Below are positions 8,489 to 16,698 of a DNA stretch of 51,219 nt, piece by piece. The notes beneath the pieces were generated by a model. That model saw only the letters and a list, made by a program, of their open reading frames with translations, searched no databases and was not told the origin of the DNA. Positions within the stretch are counted from its first letter, which is position 1. Every line of letters starts with the position of its first letter. The DNA comes from Patulibacter sp040675535 (GTDB taxonomy: Bacteria > Actinomycetota > Thermoleophilia > Solirubrobacterales > Solirubrobacteraceae), in NCBI RefSeq assembly GCF_040675535.1, contig NZ_JBFAPC010000018.1, positions 1 to 51,219 on the forward strand. The letters run 5' to 3'. A program made the position numbers and the translations under genes.

Positions 8489-9130
8489 TCAGACCGTTGC
8501 GGCGTGCGCGACCAGCAGCTCCTGGGCGGCGGCGAGGCTCTGGTCCTCCGCATGCCCGAGGTCGAGCGGCACCATCGCGGGGCTCTCGCGCGCGAGCGTC
8601 AGCTCGGCCGACGCGACGACGACGTCGGTCAGCCCGAGGTACTCGAAGACGTGGCGGATCCACGGCTCGCGGTGGTCCCAGCCGTGCCGCGGCGTGCCGG
8701 GCCCGTAGCCGCCGCCGGAAGCGAGCGCGAGCACCAGCGTCTTGCCACCGAGGGCACCGGTCCCGTCCGCGCCGACGGTGATCCCTCGCACCAGGATCCG
8801 GTCGATCCATGTCCGGACGGTGCTCGGCGCGGTGAAGTTGTAGAGCCCGGCGCCGAGGACGATGACGTCGGCCGCCAGGACCTCGTGGGCCAGCTCCTCG
8901 CCGAGCGCCCGCTGCTCGCGCTGCTCGTCCGTGAGGTCGCCCGGCAGCGTGACGTGGGCGACGTAGACGCCCTCGTCCATGTGCGGGACCGGGTCGGCCG
9001 CGAGGTCGCGGTAGCGCACGGTCCCGTCGGGGTTGGCGGCGCGCCAGGCGTCGACGTAGTCGGCGGACAGGCGGCGGCTCCGCGACCCGGAGGTGCGGAG
9101 CGAGGAGTCGAGATGCAGGAGGCTGGGCAT
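8489..9130 (-). CDS. azoR: FMN-dependent NADH-azoreductase
   Basis: Flavodoxin-fold quinone/azo reductase of 213 residues. Marks: N-terminal LLHLDSSLRTSGSRSRRLSADYV phosphate-binding region (shown in part), GLYNFTAPSTVRTWIDRILVRG (the family's YNFxxPxxLKxWIDR segment), and GGGYGPG before the last helices. The ATG at 9130 gives the expected N-terminus; six extra codons from a GTG at 9148 are possible. It is divergent from a MarR regulator across a 77-nt region with inverted and direct repeats, the usual arrangement for quinone- or azo-compound-responsive control. Confidence 0.9.
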   Translation of the reverse strand: MPSLLHLDSSLRTSGSRSRRLSADYVDAWRAANPDGTVRYRDLAADPVPHMDEGVYVAHVTLPGDLTDEQREQRALGEELAHEVLAADVIVLGAGLYNFTAPSTVRTWIDRILVRGITVGADGTGALGGKTLVLALASGGGYGPGTPRHGWDHREPWIRHVFEYLGLTDVVVASAELTLARESPAMVPLDLGHAEDQSLAAAQELLVAHAATV

Positions 9131-9207
9131 ACCGTAGGAATGGCACAACTATTTGTAACTACCTACGCTTTGCAGATCTCGACGGTTGCGCGGGTATGAT
9201 CGAGTCG
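9131..9207. promoter_or_regulatory. Divergent azoreductase/MarR control region
   Basis: The region is AT-rich for this genome. It holds the inverted pair CGTAGG (9133-9138) and CCTACG (9162-9167), and two AACTA direct repeats (9147-9151, 9157-9161) with a 10-bp period. On the plus strand TATGAT (9195-9200) ends 7 nt before the MarR ATG at 9208. These are plausible MarR operator and promoter parts. Confidence 0.6.
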
Positions 9208-9717
9208 ATGACCGACGCGCTGAAGCCCGACCATGCGGTGTCCTCGCTGGGGCTGCTCGCGCACATCTCCCGCGTCGCGCGCCACGAGGTCGACGCGGTC
9301 GCGTCGGTCGGCGATCTGCGGCCGGGGCACGTCGTCGTCCTGACGACGCTGCGCGAGCACGGCGCGGGAACGCAGCGTGCCCTCGCGGCCGCGCTGCGCC
9401 TGGATCCGAGCAGCCTGGTCGGCCTGCTCAACGACCTCGAGGATCGAGGCCTGGTCTCGCGCCGCCGCGACCCCGAGGATCGCCGGCGGCACATCGTCGC
9501 GCTCGAGGACGCGGGCCGCCGCTGGCTGACCTCCGCCGAGGGCGAGCTCGCGCCCGTCGAGGACCGGGTCTTCCGCGCGCTGTCCGCCGAGGAGCGCCGC
9601 ACGCTCCACGCGCTGCTGACCCGCGCGGTCAGCGGCCACGCGCCCCCCGCGGGTTGGGAGCCGTCCACCGACTGCGCCCCGTCGGTCGACGATGCCCCCG
9701 CCGCGGCCGACTGCTGA
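9208..9717 (+). CDS. MarR-family transcriptional regulator
   Basis: Winged-helix regulator of 169 residues. The core matches the family: AHISRVARHEVDAVASVG, LRPGHVVVLTTLREHGAGTQRALAAAL (partial), DPSSLVGLLNDLEDRGLVSRRRDPEDRRRHIVALE wing (partial), LTSAEGELAPVED. The DPEDRR wing motif is diagnostic. The start at 9208 is chosen over the ATG at 9196, because 9196 sits inside the TATGAT -10 box. It probably represses the divergent azoreductase gene. The C-terminal tail is acidic and Ala/Pro-rich. Confidence 0.88.
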   Translation: MTDALKPDHAVSSLGLLAHISRVARHEVDAVASVGDLRPGHVVVLTTLREHGAGTQRALAAALRLDPSSLVGLLNDLEDRGLVSRRRDPEDRRRHIVALEDAGRRWLTSAEGELAPVEDRVFRALSAEERRTLHALLTRAVSGHAPPAGWEPSTDCAPSVDDAPAAADC

Positions 9718-9768
9718 CGGTCCGCCACCGGGCCCGGCTACCGGAACGGCACGCGCTGCAGCGTCTGG

Positions 9769-10188
9769 ATGTCGCAGGTCGTGCTCTGCGGCCCGCCGCC
9801 GGGGCCGTCGACCTGCAGGACGCTGTCGTTGGAGAACGACCCGGTCGACCGGGAGCCCGGCCGCCGCGACGCCCAGGTGAACGACCAGGACGCGATCCGT
9901 GGCGCCTGGTCGGACCTGACCGGCCGGCCGACCGACGAGCGCTTCCGCCTGGTGCCGCCGGTGCACAGCGACCACGGCGTCGACCTGCGGCTCGGCGCCA
10001 ACGTCTTCATCAACCACGGGTGCACGCTGAACGACATCGGCGGCATCGACATCGGCGCCGACACGATGATCGGGCCGAACGTCACGCTCCTCACCTCCGG
10101 GCATCCGGTCGCGGTCGTCACCCGCGACGTCCCCCCGGCGACCCTCGTGGCCGGCAACCCGGCACGCGTGCTGCGGTCGGTGGGTTGA
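9769..10188 (+). pseudogene. Sugar O-acetyltransferase (MAT type), internally deleted
   Basis: The middle part matches maltose/galactoside O-acetyltransferases with a left-handed beta-helix: LTGRPTDERFRLVPPVHSD, LRLGANVFINHGC, DIGGIDIGADTMIGPNVTLLTSGHPV. The sequence then jumps directly to the family's last segment, AVVTRDVPPATLVAGNPARVL. About 45-50 residues, including the coil with the usual NVWIG and the later hexapeptide repeats, are missing in frame. The first 35 residues also do not match the family. The protein would lack most of its acceptor and CoA-binding surface, so I call it a decayed gene; a functional mini-protein is less likely. Confidence 0.6.
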
Positions 10189-10224
10189 GAGTCGGGCGGA
10201 GCCGCCGACGTCGACGGGCTCGAG

Positions 10225-10258
10225 CGGCGTCCGGCGCGTCACCACGCGCCGGACGCCG
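10225..10258. terminator. Bidirectional hairpin between convergent genes
   Basis: A perfect 15-bp stem (10225-10239 with 10244-10258) and a CACC loop sit between the acetyltransferase remnant and the binding-protein gene, whose 3' ends face each other. There is no U-run, as is usual in very GC-rich genomes. Confidence 0.7.
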
Positions 10259-10264
10259 TGTGCA

Positions 10265-11560
10265 TCAGAGCGACTTCAGGAGCGCCACGATCTTCGGCAG
10301 GTCCGCGGGCGCGATGCAGCTGGGCTTCGCGTCCTGCGTCAGCGGCGTGAACTTGCCCGCCTTGATCTGCTGCGGGAACCAGCACGTCGTGAACGTCGGC
10401 TTGCCGGCGACGTAGTTCAGCGGCGGCGTCAGGCCGTCCACCGTCTCGTTCTTGAACGTGTAGAGCCCCTTCAGCACGTCCGCCGGGGTCGACGTCGGCT
10501 TCAGCTTCGCCCGCTCGGCGGCGAGCTTGAACGCCTGGCCGCCCGCCCAGACCGAGACGTCGGTCTCGTTGTACTGGTCGCCCTTGGCGACGCCGGGCTG
10601 GTACTGGTCGAGCGCCTGGTGGAACGTCCTGAGCGCCGGGATCGACGTGTCGGCGAGCACCGGGTTGGACTGCGTCGCGATCGTCCCTTCCATGCTCGCC
10701 TGGTCCTGCCACACCGTGCCGGTGGTGGCCGACACGTTCAGCTGCCTGGGCTTGTAGCCCTGCTGGGCGCACTGGTCGGCGACCCGGAGCACCGTCGTCG
10801 CGTTCTCGACGATCGACAGTCCGTCGACCCCCTTGGCCTTCGCGGCGAGGCAGGCGGCGGTGTAGCTCGGCTGCGAGACCGTGATCTTCTGGACGAACGG
10901 GACGTTGACGCCCACGATCTGGCCGAGGCCGGCCAGCAGCTTCGCGCCGAGCGAGCACGCCGCGACTTCCGCACACGGCATCAGGCCGACGTTCTTCACG
11001 CCCGCCTTCTTGGCCTCCACGAGCAGGCCGTAGTCGAACGTGACCGCCTGCGTGCCGGTCGGGAAGAACAGCGGGTTGCTCGTGTAGTCCTGCTGGAACT
11101 CGGCCGATCCGATGACCGGCACCTTCTTCGCGGTGATGTACTTCTGGAACGACTCCGTAACCGTGCTGGTCGAGCCGACGAGCGCCTGGACCTTGTCCTG
11201 CTCGACGAGCTTCTTGACGATCTGCGCAGCCTTCGTCGGATTGCCGGCGTCGTCCGCGACGATGACCTTCACCGGGTGGCCGTTGATGCCGCCATTGGCG
11301 TTCGTGTACGACTCCCACGCCTTGATGGTCTCGTCCGCGGCGCCCAACGAGGCCGCCTGCGGGCCCGAGAAGCTGCCGATGTTGCCGACGACGATCGGGG
11401 CGCCCTTCGGGGCGTCCGCCGCCGGAGTGCTCGACGTCGAGGCGCTCGAGGCCGTGCTGGCCGTTGTCGAACTGGTGCTGTCCGAACCGCTGCCACAGGC
11501 CGTCAGGCCGAGGGCCAGTGCCAATGCGGCTCCGACCGCCACAACTCTGCGTTCTCTCAT
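10265..11560 (-). CDS. Branched-chain amino acid/amide ABC transporter substrate-binding lipoprotein
   Basis: Extracellular solute-binding protein (LivK-like, periplasmic-binding type I) of 431 residues. The N-terminus MRERR, a hydrophobic core and the lipobox LTAC put the lipidated Cys at residue 22, followed by a Ser/Thr-rich linker. The mature part holds IVVGNIGSFSGPQAAS, INGHPVKVIVADDAGN and QALVGSTSTVTES, all typical. The start is fixed by the signal peptide and an AAGGAG site; the longer upstream frame is rejected. It is the last of three same-strand liv genes, 253 nt after livF, with a strong hairpin between, so it may be separately expressed. Confidence 0.9.
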   Translation of the reverse strand: MRERRVVAVGAALALALGLTACGSGSDSTSSTTASTASSASTSSTPAADAPKGAPIVVGNIGSFSGPQAASLGAADETIKAWESYTNANGGINGHPVKVIVADDAGNPTKAAQIVKKLVEQDKVQALVGSTSTVTESFQKYITAKKVPVIGSAEFQQDYTSNPLFFPTGTQAVTFDYGLLVEAKKAGVKNVGLMPCAEVAACSLGAKLLAGLGQIVGVNVPFVQKITVSQPSYTAACLAAKAKGVDGLSIVENATTVLRVADQCAQQGYKPRQLNVSATTGTVWQDQASMEGTIATQSNPVLADTSIPALRTFHQALDQYQPGVAKGDQYNETDVSVWAGGQAFKLAAERAKLKPTSTPADVLKGLYTFKNETVDGLTPPLNYVAGKPTFTTCWFPQQIKAGKFTPLTQDAKPSCIAPADLPKIVALLKSL

Positions 11561-11757
11561 CCTTGTTCTCCTTGCTCCGGGGGTCGTTTCGGCGACCGCC
11601 CGCCCGAATCGGCGGGACGAACCGATAAACGGCGCGACCAGGCGACGCAGGCGGCGACGCGCAGGCCACCGGCGGGGCAGTGGCGCCGACATGGGTCGCC
11701 GACCGACACCGCCGTCATGCCGGATGCCGCGCGCGGAGGCGGCCGGTTCGGCCGGCC

Positions 11758-11787
11758 CCCGCGCCGCCGGCGTGCCGGCGGCGCGGG
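11758..11787. terminator. Perfect palindrome downstream of livF
   Basis: A 14-bp perfect stem (11758-11771 with 11774-11787) around a 2-nt GT centre begins 27 nt after the livF stop on the minus strand. A second, smaller hairpin (GGCCG/CGGCC at 11741-11753) follows. Together they probably end or attenuate the livHMG-livF transcript before the binding-protein gene. Confidence 0.6.
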
Positions 11788-11813
11788 ACATCGGCCGGAG
11801 GGACCCTCGACCG

Positions 11814-12608
11814 TCACGTCGACGCCCCTCCCGCGATGTCCGCCCCCAGGTAGCCCGCGAGGACCGCCTCCTCATCGAGCTCCGTCGGCGGACCCGAGAA
11901 CGTCACGCGGCCACGGTTGAGCAGGTGCACCGTGTCCGACATCGCCAGGGCACGGTTCACGAACTGCTCGACGATCAGCAGGGTCACGCCGGATCGCGCG
12001 AGCGCCTGCAGGCTCGCGAAGATCTCGTCGACCACGCGCGGCGCGAGCCCCATGGACACCTCGTCGAGCAGGACGACCTTCGGGCGGGCCAGGTAGCACC
12101 GGGCGAGCGCCAGCATCTGCTGCTGGCCGCCGGACATGCTGCCGGCCCGTTGCCCCAGCCGATCGCGCAGGGCCGGGAACGCCTCCAGCGCCTCGTCCAC
12201 CGGGGCGTCCCTCACGCCCGGCGGGGCGAGCAGCCGCAGGTTCTCCCGGACCGAGAGCCGCGGGAAGACGCCGCGGCCCTCCGGGATCAGGCACATCCCG
12301 GCCTTCGCCCGGCGGCTCGGAGTGAGGCGCGTGACGTCCTCGCCCCCGAGCAGCACGGTCCCCTCGGTCGGCCGCATCAGCCCCGAGGCGAGGTTGAGCA
12401 GCGTGGTCTTCCCCGCGCCGTTGGGGCCGAGCAGTGCGGCGATCGTCCCGGTCCGCACGCTGAGATCGACGTCCCACAGCGCGCGCGTTCGCCCGTAGGA
12501 CGCGGACACGCCGCGCAGCTCCAGGGCCGATGACGTCCCGGGCGCGGTCGTCGGACCGGGCACGCCCGACGGAGCTCCGGTGGCGTCGGGCTGCGGCGAG
12601 GTGGTCAT
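11814..12608 (-). CDS. livF: Branched-chain amino acid ABC transporter ATP-binding protein LivF
   Basis: ATPase subunit of 264 residues. The first 25 residues are a Pro/Thr-rich extension; the nucleotide-binding domain follows with Walker A LLGPNGAGKTT (near residue 61), Q-loop region, signature SMSGGQQQMLALAR (near 159), Walker B VVLLDEVSMGLAP (near 183) and switch His in IVEQFVNRAL replaced by the LivF-typical EQ form. The LARCYLARP and GLAPRVVDEIF segments identify LivF rather than LivG. Its ATG overlaps the stop of the fused permease gene by 4 nt (ATGA), so the two are translationally coupled. Confidence 0.93.
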   Translation of the reverse strand: MTTSPQPDATGAPSGVPGPTTAPGTSSALELRGVSASYGRTRALWDVDLSVRTGTIAALLGPNGAGKTTLLNLASGLMRPTEGTVLLGGEDVTRLTPSRRAKAGMCLIPEGRGVFPRLSVRENLRLLAPPGVRDAPVDEALEAFPALRDRLGQRAGSMSGGQQQMLALARCYLARPKVVLLDEVSMGLAPRVVDEIFASLQALARSGVTLLIVEQFVNRALAMSDTVHLLNRGRVTFSGPPTELDEEAVLAGYLGADIAGGAST

Positions 12609-15460
12609 GCGCCCGCTCCGTCCGTGGCCGCGGCGGCGAGCTCGGCGTCGTCGCCCTCCCCGAGGTACGCGGCACGCACGACGTCGGCGTCCAGCACCTC
12701 CGACGGCGGCCCCTCGAACAGCGGCTTGCCGAAGTCGAGCACGTAGATCTGCTCGCACACCTCCATCACGAGCGACATGTCGTGCTCGACGAGCAGGATG
12801 CCGACGCCGCGCTCGGCGACGACGCGCTGGAGGATGCGGCCGAAGCGCTCCGTCTCCACGTGGTCGAGGCCCGACGACGGCTCGTCCAGGAGCAGGACGC
12901 GGAACGGGCCGGCCAGGCAGCGCGCCAGCTCGACGAGCCGTCGCTGGCCGGTCGACAGCGAGCCCGCGGGACGCCCGGCCACGTCGTCGAGCTCGCAGAG
13001 CGCCAGCGCGCGGTCGGTCGCGACCCGCATCGCGCGCTTCTGCCCCGGCGTGGAGAGCAGGTGCGAGAACGGGTTCGGGCCGGCACGCGAGCCCTCCCAG
13101 CCGATCGCGACGTTCTCGCGGACGCTCAGGGAGTCGAACAGCTCCATCCGCTGGAACGTGCGGCCCAGCCCCCGACGAGCGCGGGCGGACGGCCCGCGAC
13201 GTGTCACCTCGGATCCGTCGAAGACGACGTGCCCGTCCGTCGGGCGCAACAGCCCCGAGCAGGCGTTGAACGTCGTCGTCTTCCCGGCGCCGTTCGGGCC
13301 GATCAGGCCGGTGATCCGACCGGTCGGTGCCGCCATCGAGAACCCGTCGACGGCGACGTTGCCGCCGAAGGTGACCCGGAGGCCCGTGACCTCCAGCGAC
13401 GCGGGCACCACCCGGTCCGCGGCCGCGCCCGCCAGGCCTGGGGTGGCCGCCTTCGCGAGCGCCTTGCCACCCGCGGCTCCAGCCGGCTTCGAGCCTCCCA
13501 CGGCCTGCGCCGGCGTCCAGTCGCCCGCGGCCTCGGCCGACTTCCGGTCGCCGACCGCCGCGGCCGGCTCGCCGTCGCCGGCGGCGGGGCCGGCCGCCGT
13601 CCCGGGGACGACGACCGGGGTCCGGCGGAACAGCCGGTCGATCGCGTCCCGCACGACGGCGGGGGTCTCGAACGCCCGGCCCGGGAGGACCGCGTAGGCG
13701 ACCGCCGAGACGCCGAACCCGAGCTGCAGCCAGTAGGCGGTGGCCTCGCCGTCGAGGTACGAGGGCACCACGATCAGCAGGCCGGCGGCCATCACCGCGT
13801 ACCACGGCTCGCGACCGAGGCAGACAACCACGAGCACGAGGTACGTCAGGGACAACAGCGGCGGATAGGAGATGTTCGAGATCGTCTCCTGGCCCGCGCC
13901 GACCAAGGCACCGCCGATCGCCGCCATGAAGGCGGAGAGGCAGAAGACGAGCGTGCGGGTCACGTTGACCGAGGTGCCGCTCGTCGTCAGCGCCGTCGGG
14001 GAGTCGGCCATGCCTCGCAGCAGCCGGCCCAGCCGGCTGCGCCCGAGCACGACCACGAAGAGCGTCGCGACGACCGCGAAGCCGAGGACGAGGAAATAGA
14101 AGCTCTTGTCGCTCGTGAACCCGCTCGGCCGGGGCACGTCGGTGCCCAGGCCGGTCGAGCCGAACATGAAGTCCTGGGGGTAGAACATGTAGTTCAGCGC
14201 GACGCCGAAGCCGAACGTGGCCAGCGCCAGGTAGAGGCCCGTCAACCGCATCGCCGGGATCGCCAGGAGCGCGCCGATCGGCACGGCGATGAATCCGCTG
14301 CACAGGAGCGCCAGGAACCACGGGACGTGCTGCTCCGTCACGAGGTGGCCCAGGGCGCACGCCCCGATGGCGGCGAACGCGACATGGCTCAGCGAGACCT
14401 GTCCGGACAGCCGGACGAGCAGGCCGAGCGAGAGGAAGATGATCACCGTACCTACGGCGGTCGTCCAGTCCGCGAGGTGGATCCCCGCGAACGACGGCAC
14501 GAGCACGAGCACGAGCAGCAGCACCACGCCGGCCCCGATCGAGAGCGGCGCGGGCGGCGTCCAGGCGCCCTTCGCCCGCGGGAGGACCCTGACGCGCTCG
14601 ACGAGGTACCGCTTCGGGAAGACGAGCAGGACGACGAAGAGCACGATGAACGGCAGGGCCGGCGTGACGCTCGCGAGGAGGCCCGTCGTGAACCATTTCG
14701 TGCTGAGCGACGCGAGGACGCCGATCCCGAGGCCGCCGGCGAACGTCAGGGGCAGGCTCGTGAAGCCCCCCAGGGCGGCCGCGCCGAAGGCCTGGACCAC
14801 GAGCAGCGTCAGCAGCGTCGGGTCGAGCGGCAGCAGGCTCGCGAACAGGACACCAGAGAGCGACGCGAGGGAGACCCCGATGATCCACGAGAGCCGGCGC
14901 ACCCGGACCGGGTCGGTGCCGGCGAGGTCGAGCAGCGACGCGTCGTCGACGATCCCGCGCATCGCGACCCCGGACCGCGAGATCCGGAAGAAGGCGTAGA
15001 GCAGCGCCGTCACGCCCACGGCGATCGCCACCGTCACGATGTCCGCGTACTGGACGGTCGTCGAGCCGATCGTCGTCTGGCCCTTCGCGAGGAACACCGG
15101 GATCGTCCGGGTCTCCTCGACCCCGTAGATCAGGAGGACGATGGCCTGCACGATCAGGGCGATGCCGACCGTCGCAGCGACCTGGCTGGCGAGCGACGCT
15201 CTACCGATCGAGCGGCCGACGAGCTCGATCGCCAGCGCGATCGGGATCGGGGCGACGAAGACGCAGACGAAGGCGGCGACCGGCCATGGCACGTCGTGCT
15301 TGATGTGCAGCGTGTAGAAGAGGTACGCGGAGACCGTCGCGAGTGATCCGTGGGCGAAGTTGAAGACGCCCGAGGTCTTGTTGGTCAACACGAGGCCGAC
15401 GGCGGCCAGCCCGTAGACCGCTCCCGTGACGAGCCCGGAGATGATGTAGGGAAGCAGCAT
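12605..15460 (-). CDS. Fused LivH-LivM-LivG branched-chain amino acid ABC permease/ATPase
   Basis: A 951-residue fusion of three normally separate subunits. Residues about 1-295 are LivH (GLAAVGLVLTNKTSGVFNFAHG, then SGVAMRGIVDD). Residues about 300-605 are LivM (GLLVRLSGQVSLSHVAFAAIGA, then LTGLYLALATFGF, then GRLLRGMADSPTAL). A low-complexity Ala/Gly/Pro linker with GD-xxPA-type pseudo-repeats spans about 610-690. Residues about 695-951 are LivG with Walker A GLIGPNGAGKTT (near 720), signature LSTGQRRLVELAR (near 837) and Walker B VLLLDEPSSGLD (near 860). Such fusions occur in some Actinomycetota. With LivF and the binding lipoprotein it makes a complete importer; the true substrate could be an amino acid, amide or urea. 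Confidence 0.93.
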   Translation of the reverse strand: MLLPYIISGLVTGAVYGLAAVGLVLTNKTSGVFNFAHGSLATVSAYLFYTLHIKHDVPWPVAAFVCVFVAPIPIALAIELVGRSIGRASLASQVAATVGIALIVQAIVLLIYGVEETRTIPVFLAKGQTTIGSTTVQYADIVTVAIAVGVTALLYAFFRISRSGVAMRGIVDDASLLDLAGTDPVRVRRLSWIIGVSLASLSGVLFASLLPLDPTLLTLLVVQAFGAAALGGFTSLPLTFAGGLGIGVLASLSTKWFTTGLLASVTPALPFIVLFVVLLVFPKRYLVERVRVLPRAKGAWTPPAPLSIGAGVVLLLVLVLVPSFAGIHLADWTTAVGTVIIFLSLGLLVRLSGQVSLSHVAFAAIGACALGHLVTEQHVPWFLALLCSGFIAVPIGALLAIPAMRLTGLYLALATFGFGVALNYMFYPQDFMFGSTGLGTDVPRPSGFTSDKSFYFLVLGFAVVATLFVVVLGRSRLGRLLRGMADSPTALTTSGTSVNVTRTLVFCLSAFMAAIGGALVGAGQETISNISYPPLLSLTYLVLVVVCLGREPWYAVMAAGLLIVVPSYLDGEATAYWLQLGFGVSAVAYAVLPGRAFETPAVVRDAIDRLFRRTPVVVPGTAAGPAAGDGEPAAAVGDRKSAEAAGDWTPAQAVGGSKPAGAAGGKALAKAATPGLAGAAADRVVPASLEVTGLRVTFGGNVAVDGFSMAAPTGRITGLIGPNGAGKTTTFNACSGLLRPTDGHVVFDGSEVTRRGPSARARRGLGRTFQRMELFDSLSVRENVAIGWEGSRAGPNPFSHLLSTPGQKRAMRVATDRALALCELDDVAGRPAGSLSTGQRRLVELARCLAGPFRVLLLDEPSSGLDHVETERFGRILQRVVAERGVGILLVEHDMSLVMEVCEQIYVLDFGKPLFEGPPSEVLDADVVRAAYLGEGDDAELAAAATDGAGA

Positions 15461-16295
15461 CGTTCAGCGCCTGTGGGACGGGAGGGGATGGGCTACGGGG
15501 GAAGGTGTTCTCATCGGCGGCGTTGTGTGCTCCGCTCGAGAGGACGGCCCCGAGATCGGCGGGCGCGCCCAGACGTGTACGGCGTGTGCTGCAATCATCT
15601 CGGCGACACCCTAGGCGTCACGCGTTCTCCCAGTACGGGATGCCGACCATTCGTTGAGACGCTCACGGACCGCCCGTTCGAAACGCGGCGTGCGCGGCCG
15701 TTCTTCGAGGTACGGACGCTCGATGTCGCACCGCCTGCGCAGCGCGCAGGGCTGTTCCCGAAGCGGGCCATGCCCAGCGCCAGTCGACCGTTCCACCCCG
15801 TGGTCGCCAACGGTCGCTCTCGGCCCGATCGGGGGGCGGCAGCCCGAGGGCTCACCGGTTGCGACGTCGTCCGTTGGATCACGCCACGACCCTAGGCACG
15901 GATTCGCCGCGTATCGGGCTGCTCTCCCCAACGGTGTACGACGCTCTCCCCAAAGAGGTAGCCGGTTGTACTGTTCCGAAGGCCTGAAGGCCACCGGGCC
16001 ATTCGCGACCCACGGCGACCGGCGCGAATCGGCGGGAGCTGGTCGAGCACGACCAGCACCGACAGCAGGCAGCGGGGCGCCGGCATCGGCCTGGAGCCTC
16101 ACGTGTGGGGTTCCGTTCCGGTCCTTCCCGCCTCCGGGAGGCCACCCCGACCCAGCCCCGCCGCGTGCTCACACCTCAGGTGCGCGACGTCGAGGCACGA
16201 CCCCACGCCGTAGAATCCCGGTCCCATCCCCGCGGGCGCCTCGGCGGTCGCAGGGCCCGCACGGCTGAAGCGAGCACCATGTACCGGACGCAGCG
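15461..16295. other. 835-bp gene-poor region upstream of the liv operon
   Basis: No gene is supported here. Several open frames exist, but their third-position GC is only about 70-75%, well below the neighbours. On the minus strand TAGGGT occurs twice (15608-15613 and 15889-15894), each like an actinobacterial -10 box; the first may serve the liv operon, the second lies 6 nt before a GTG that opens a 95-codon frame (15595-15882) with no recognisable product. A minus-strand frame ending at 15611 reads plausibly near its end (RFERAVRERLNEW) but not elsewhere. On the plus strand TAGAAT at 16211-16216 may start transcription of the small membrane protein gene. Composition suggests acquired or degraded DNA. 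Confidence 0.5.
15921..15953. repeat. Two 11-bp direct repeats, 22 bp apart
   Basis: GCTCTCCCCAA occurs at 15921-15931 and 15943-15953. The 22-bp period is two helical turns, as in operators bound by a dimer of dimers. They lie about 460 bp upstream of the liv start codon, so a link to liv control is only a guess. Confidence 0.6.
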
Positions 16296-16487
16296 ATGAA
16301 CGTCGGAGTCTTGCTCCTCGGGATCGTCTGGATCGCCGTCGGGGTCACCGCCTCCCTGACCGCGACCGGCAGGATCGACCTCGCGAAGTCCGGCGAGCTG
16401 ACGCCGATCACCCGGCGCAACTGGCAGCGCGCCAGCCTGCTCGCCCTGAGCCTCGGCGTCGTCTCCGTCGTCACGAGCTTCCTCTGA
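16296..16487 (+). CDS. Small two-span membrane protein
   Basis: Encodes 63 residues: MNVGVLLLGIVWIAVGVTAS as a first membrane helix, a short polar loop (TGRIDLAKSGELTPITRRN), and a second helix (LLALSLGVVSVVTSFL). No family is recognised. Coding is supported by high third-position GC and by the membrane-protein pattern starting right at the ATG. A TAGAAT box about 80 nt upstream may be its promoter. It is a single gene between the gene-poor region and the protease gene. Confidence 0.65.
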   Translation: MNVGVLLLGIVWIAVGVTASLTATGRIDLAKSGELTPITRRNWQRASLLALSLGVVSVVTSFL

Positions 16488-16533
16488 CTCCGGGGCTGCG
16501 ACGGACGGGGCCACGCGCACGACCGGCGCGTCC

Positions 16534-16550
16534 CGCCCGGGGCCCGGGCG
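16534..16550. terminator. Short GC hairpin after the small membrane protein gene
   Basis: CGCCCGGG (16534-16541) and CCCGGGCG (16543-16550) form a perfect 8-bp stem about 47 nt after the stop codon. The 1-nt centre means a few pairs must open to form the loop. No U-run follows. Confidence 0.4.
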
Positions 16551-16698
16551 CCGGAGGGTCCGTCCGACGTCACCACCTCCGCGCACCAGGATGTGTCCGT
16601 GCGAGGATCGAGACGCGCGAGGAGCACGCGGCCATGGAGCGGGCCGGCGCGGCCTCTCCCCGGGCGGCCCCGGAACCGCCCACCACTACGATCCGTCC

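Noticed and set aside
15670..15700. GTTCGAAAC resembling a tRNA T-loop
   Set aside because: The flanking bases (GCCCG and CGCGG) do not form a T-stem, and no acceptor arm is found around it.
15611..16102. 163-codon minus-strand frame upstream of liv
   Set aside because: Only the last 40 residues look protein-like; codon use is unlike the neighbours and no family is recognised, so it is described as part of the gene-poor region only.
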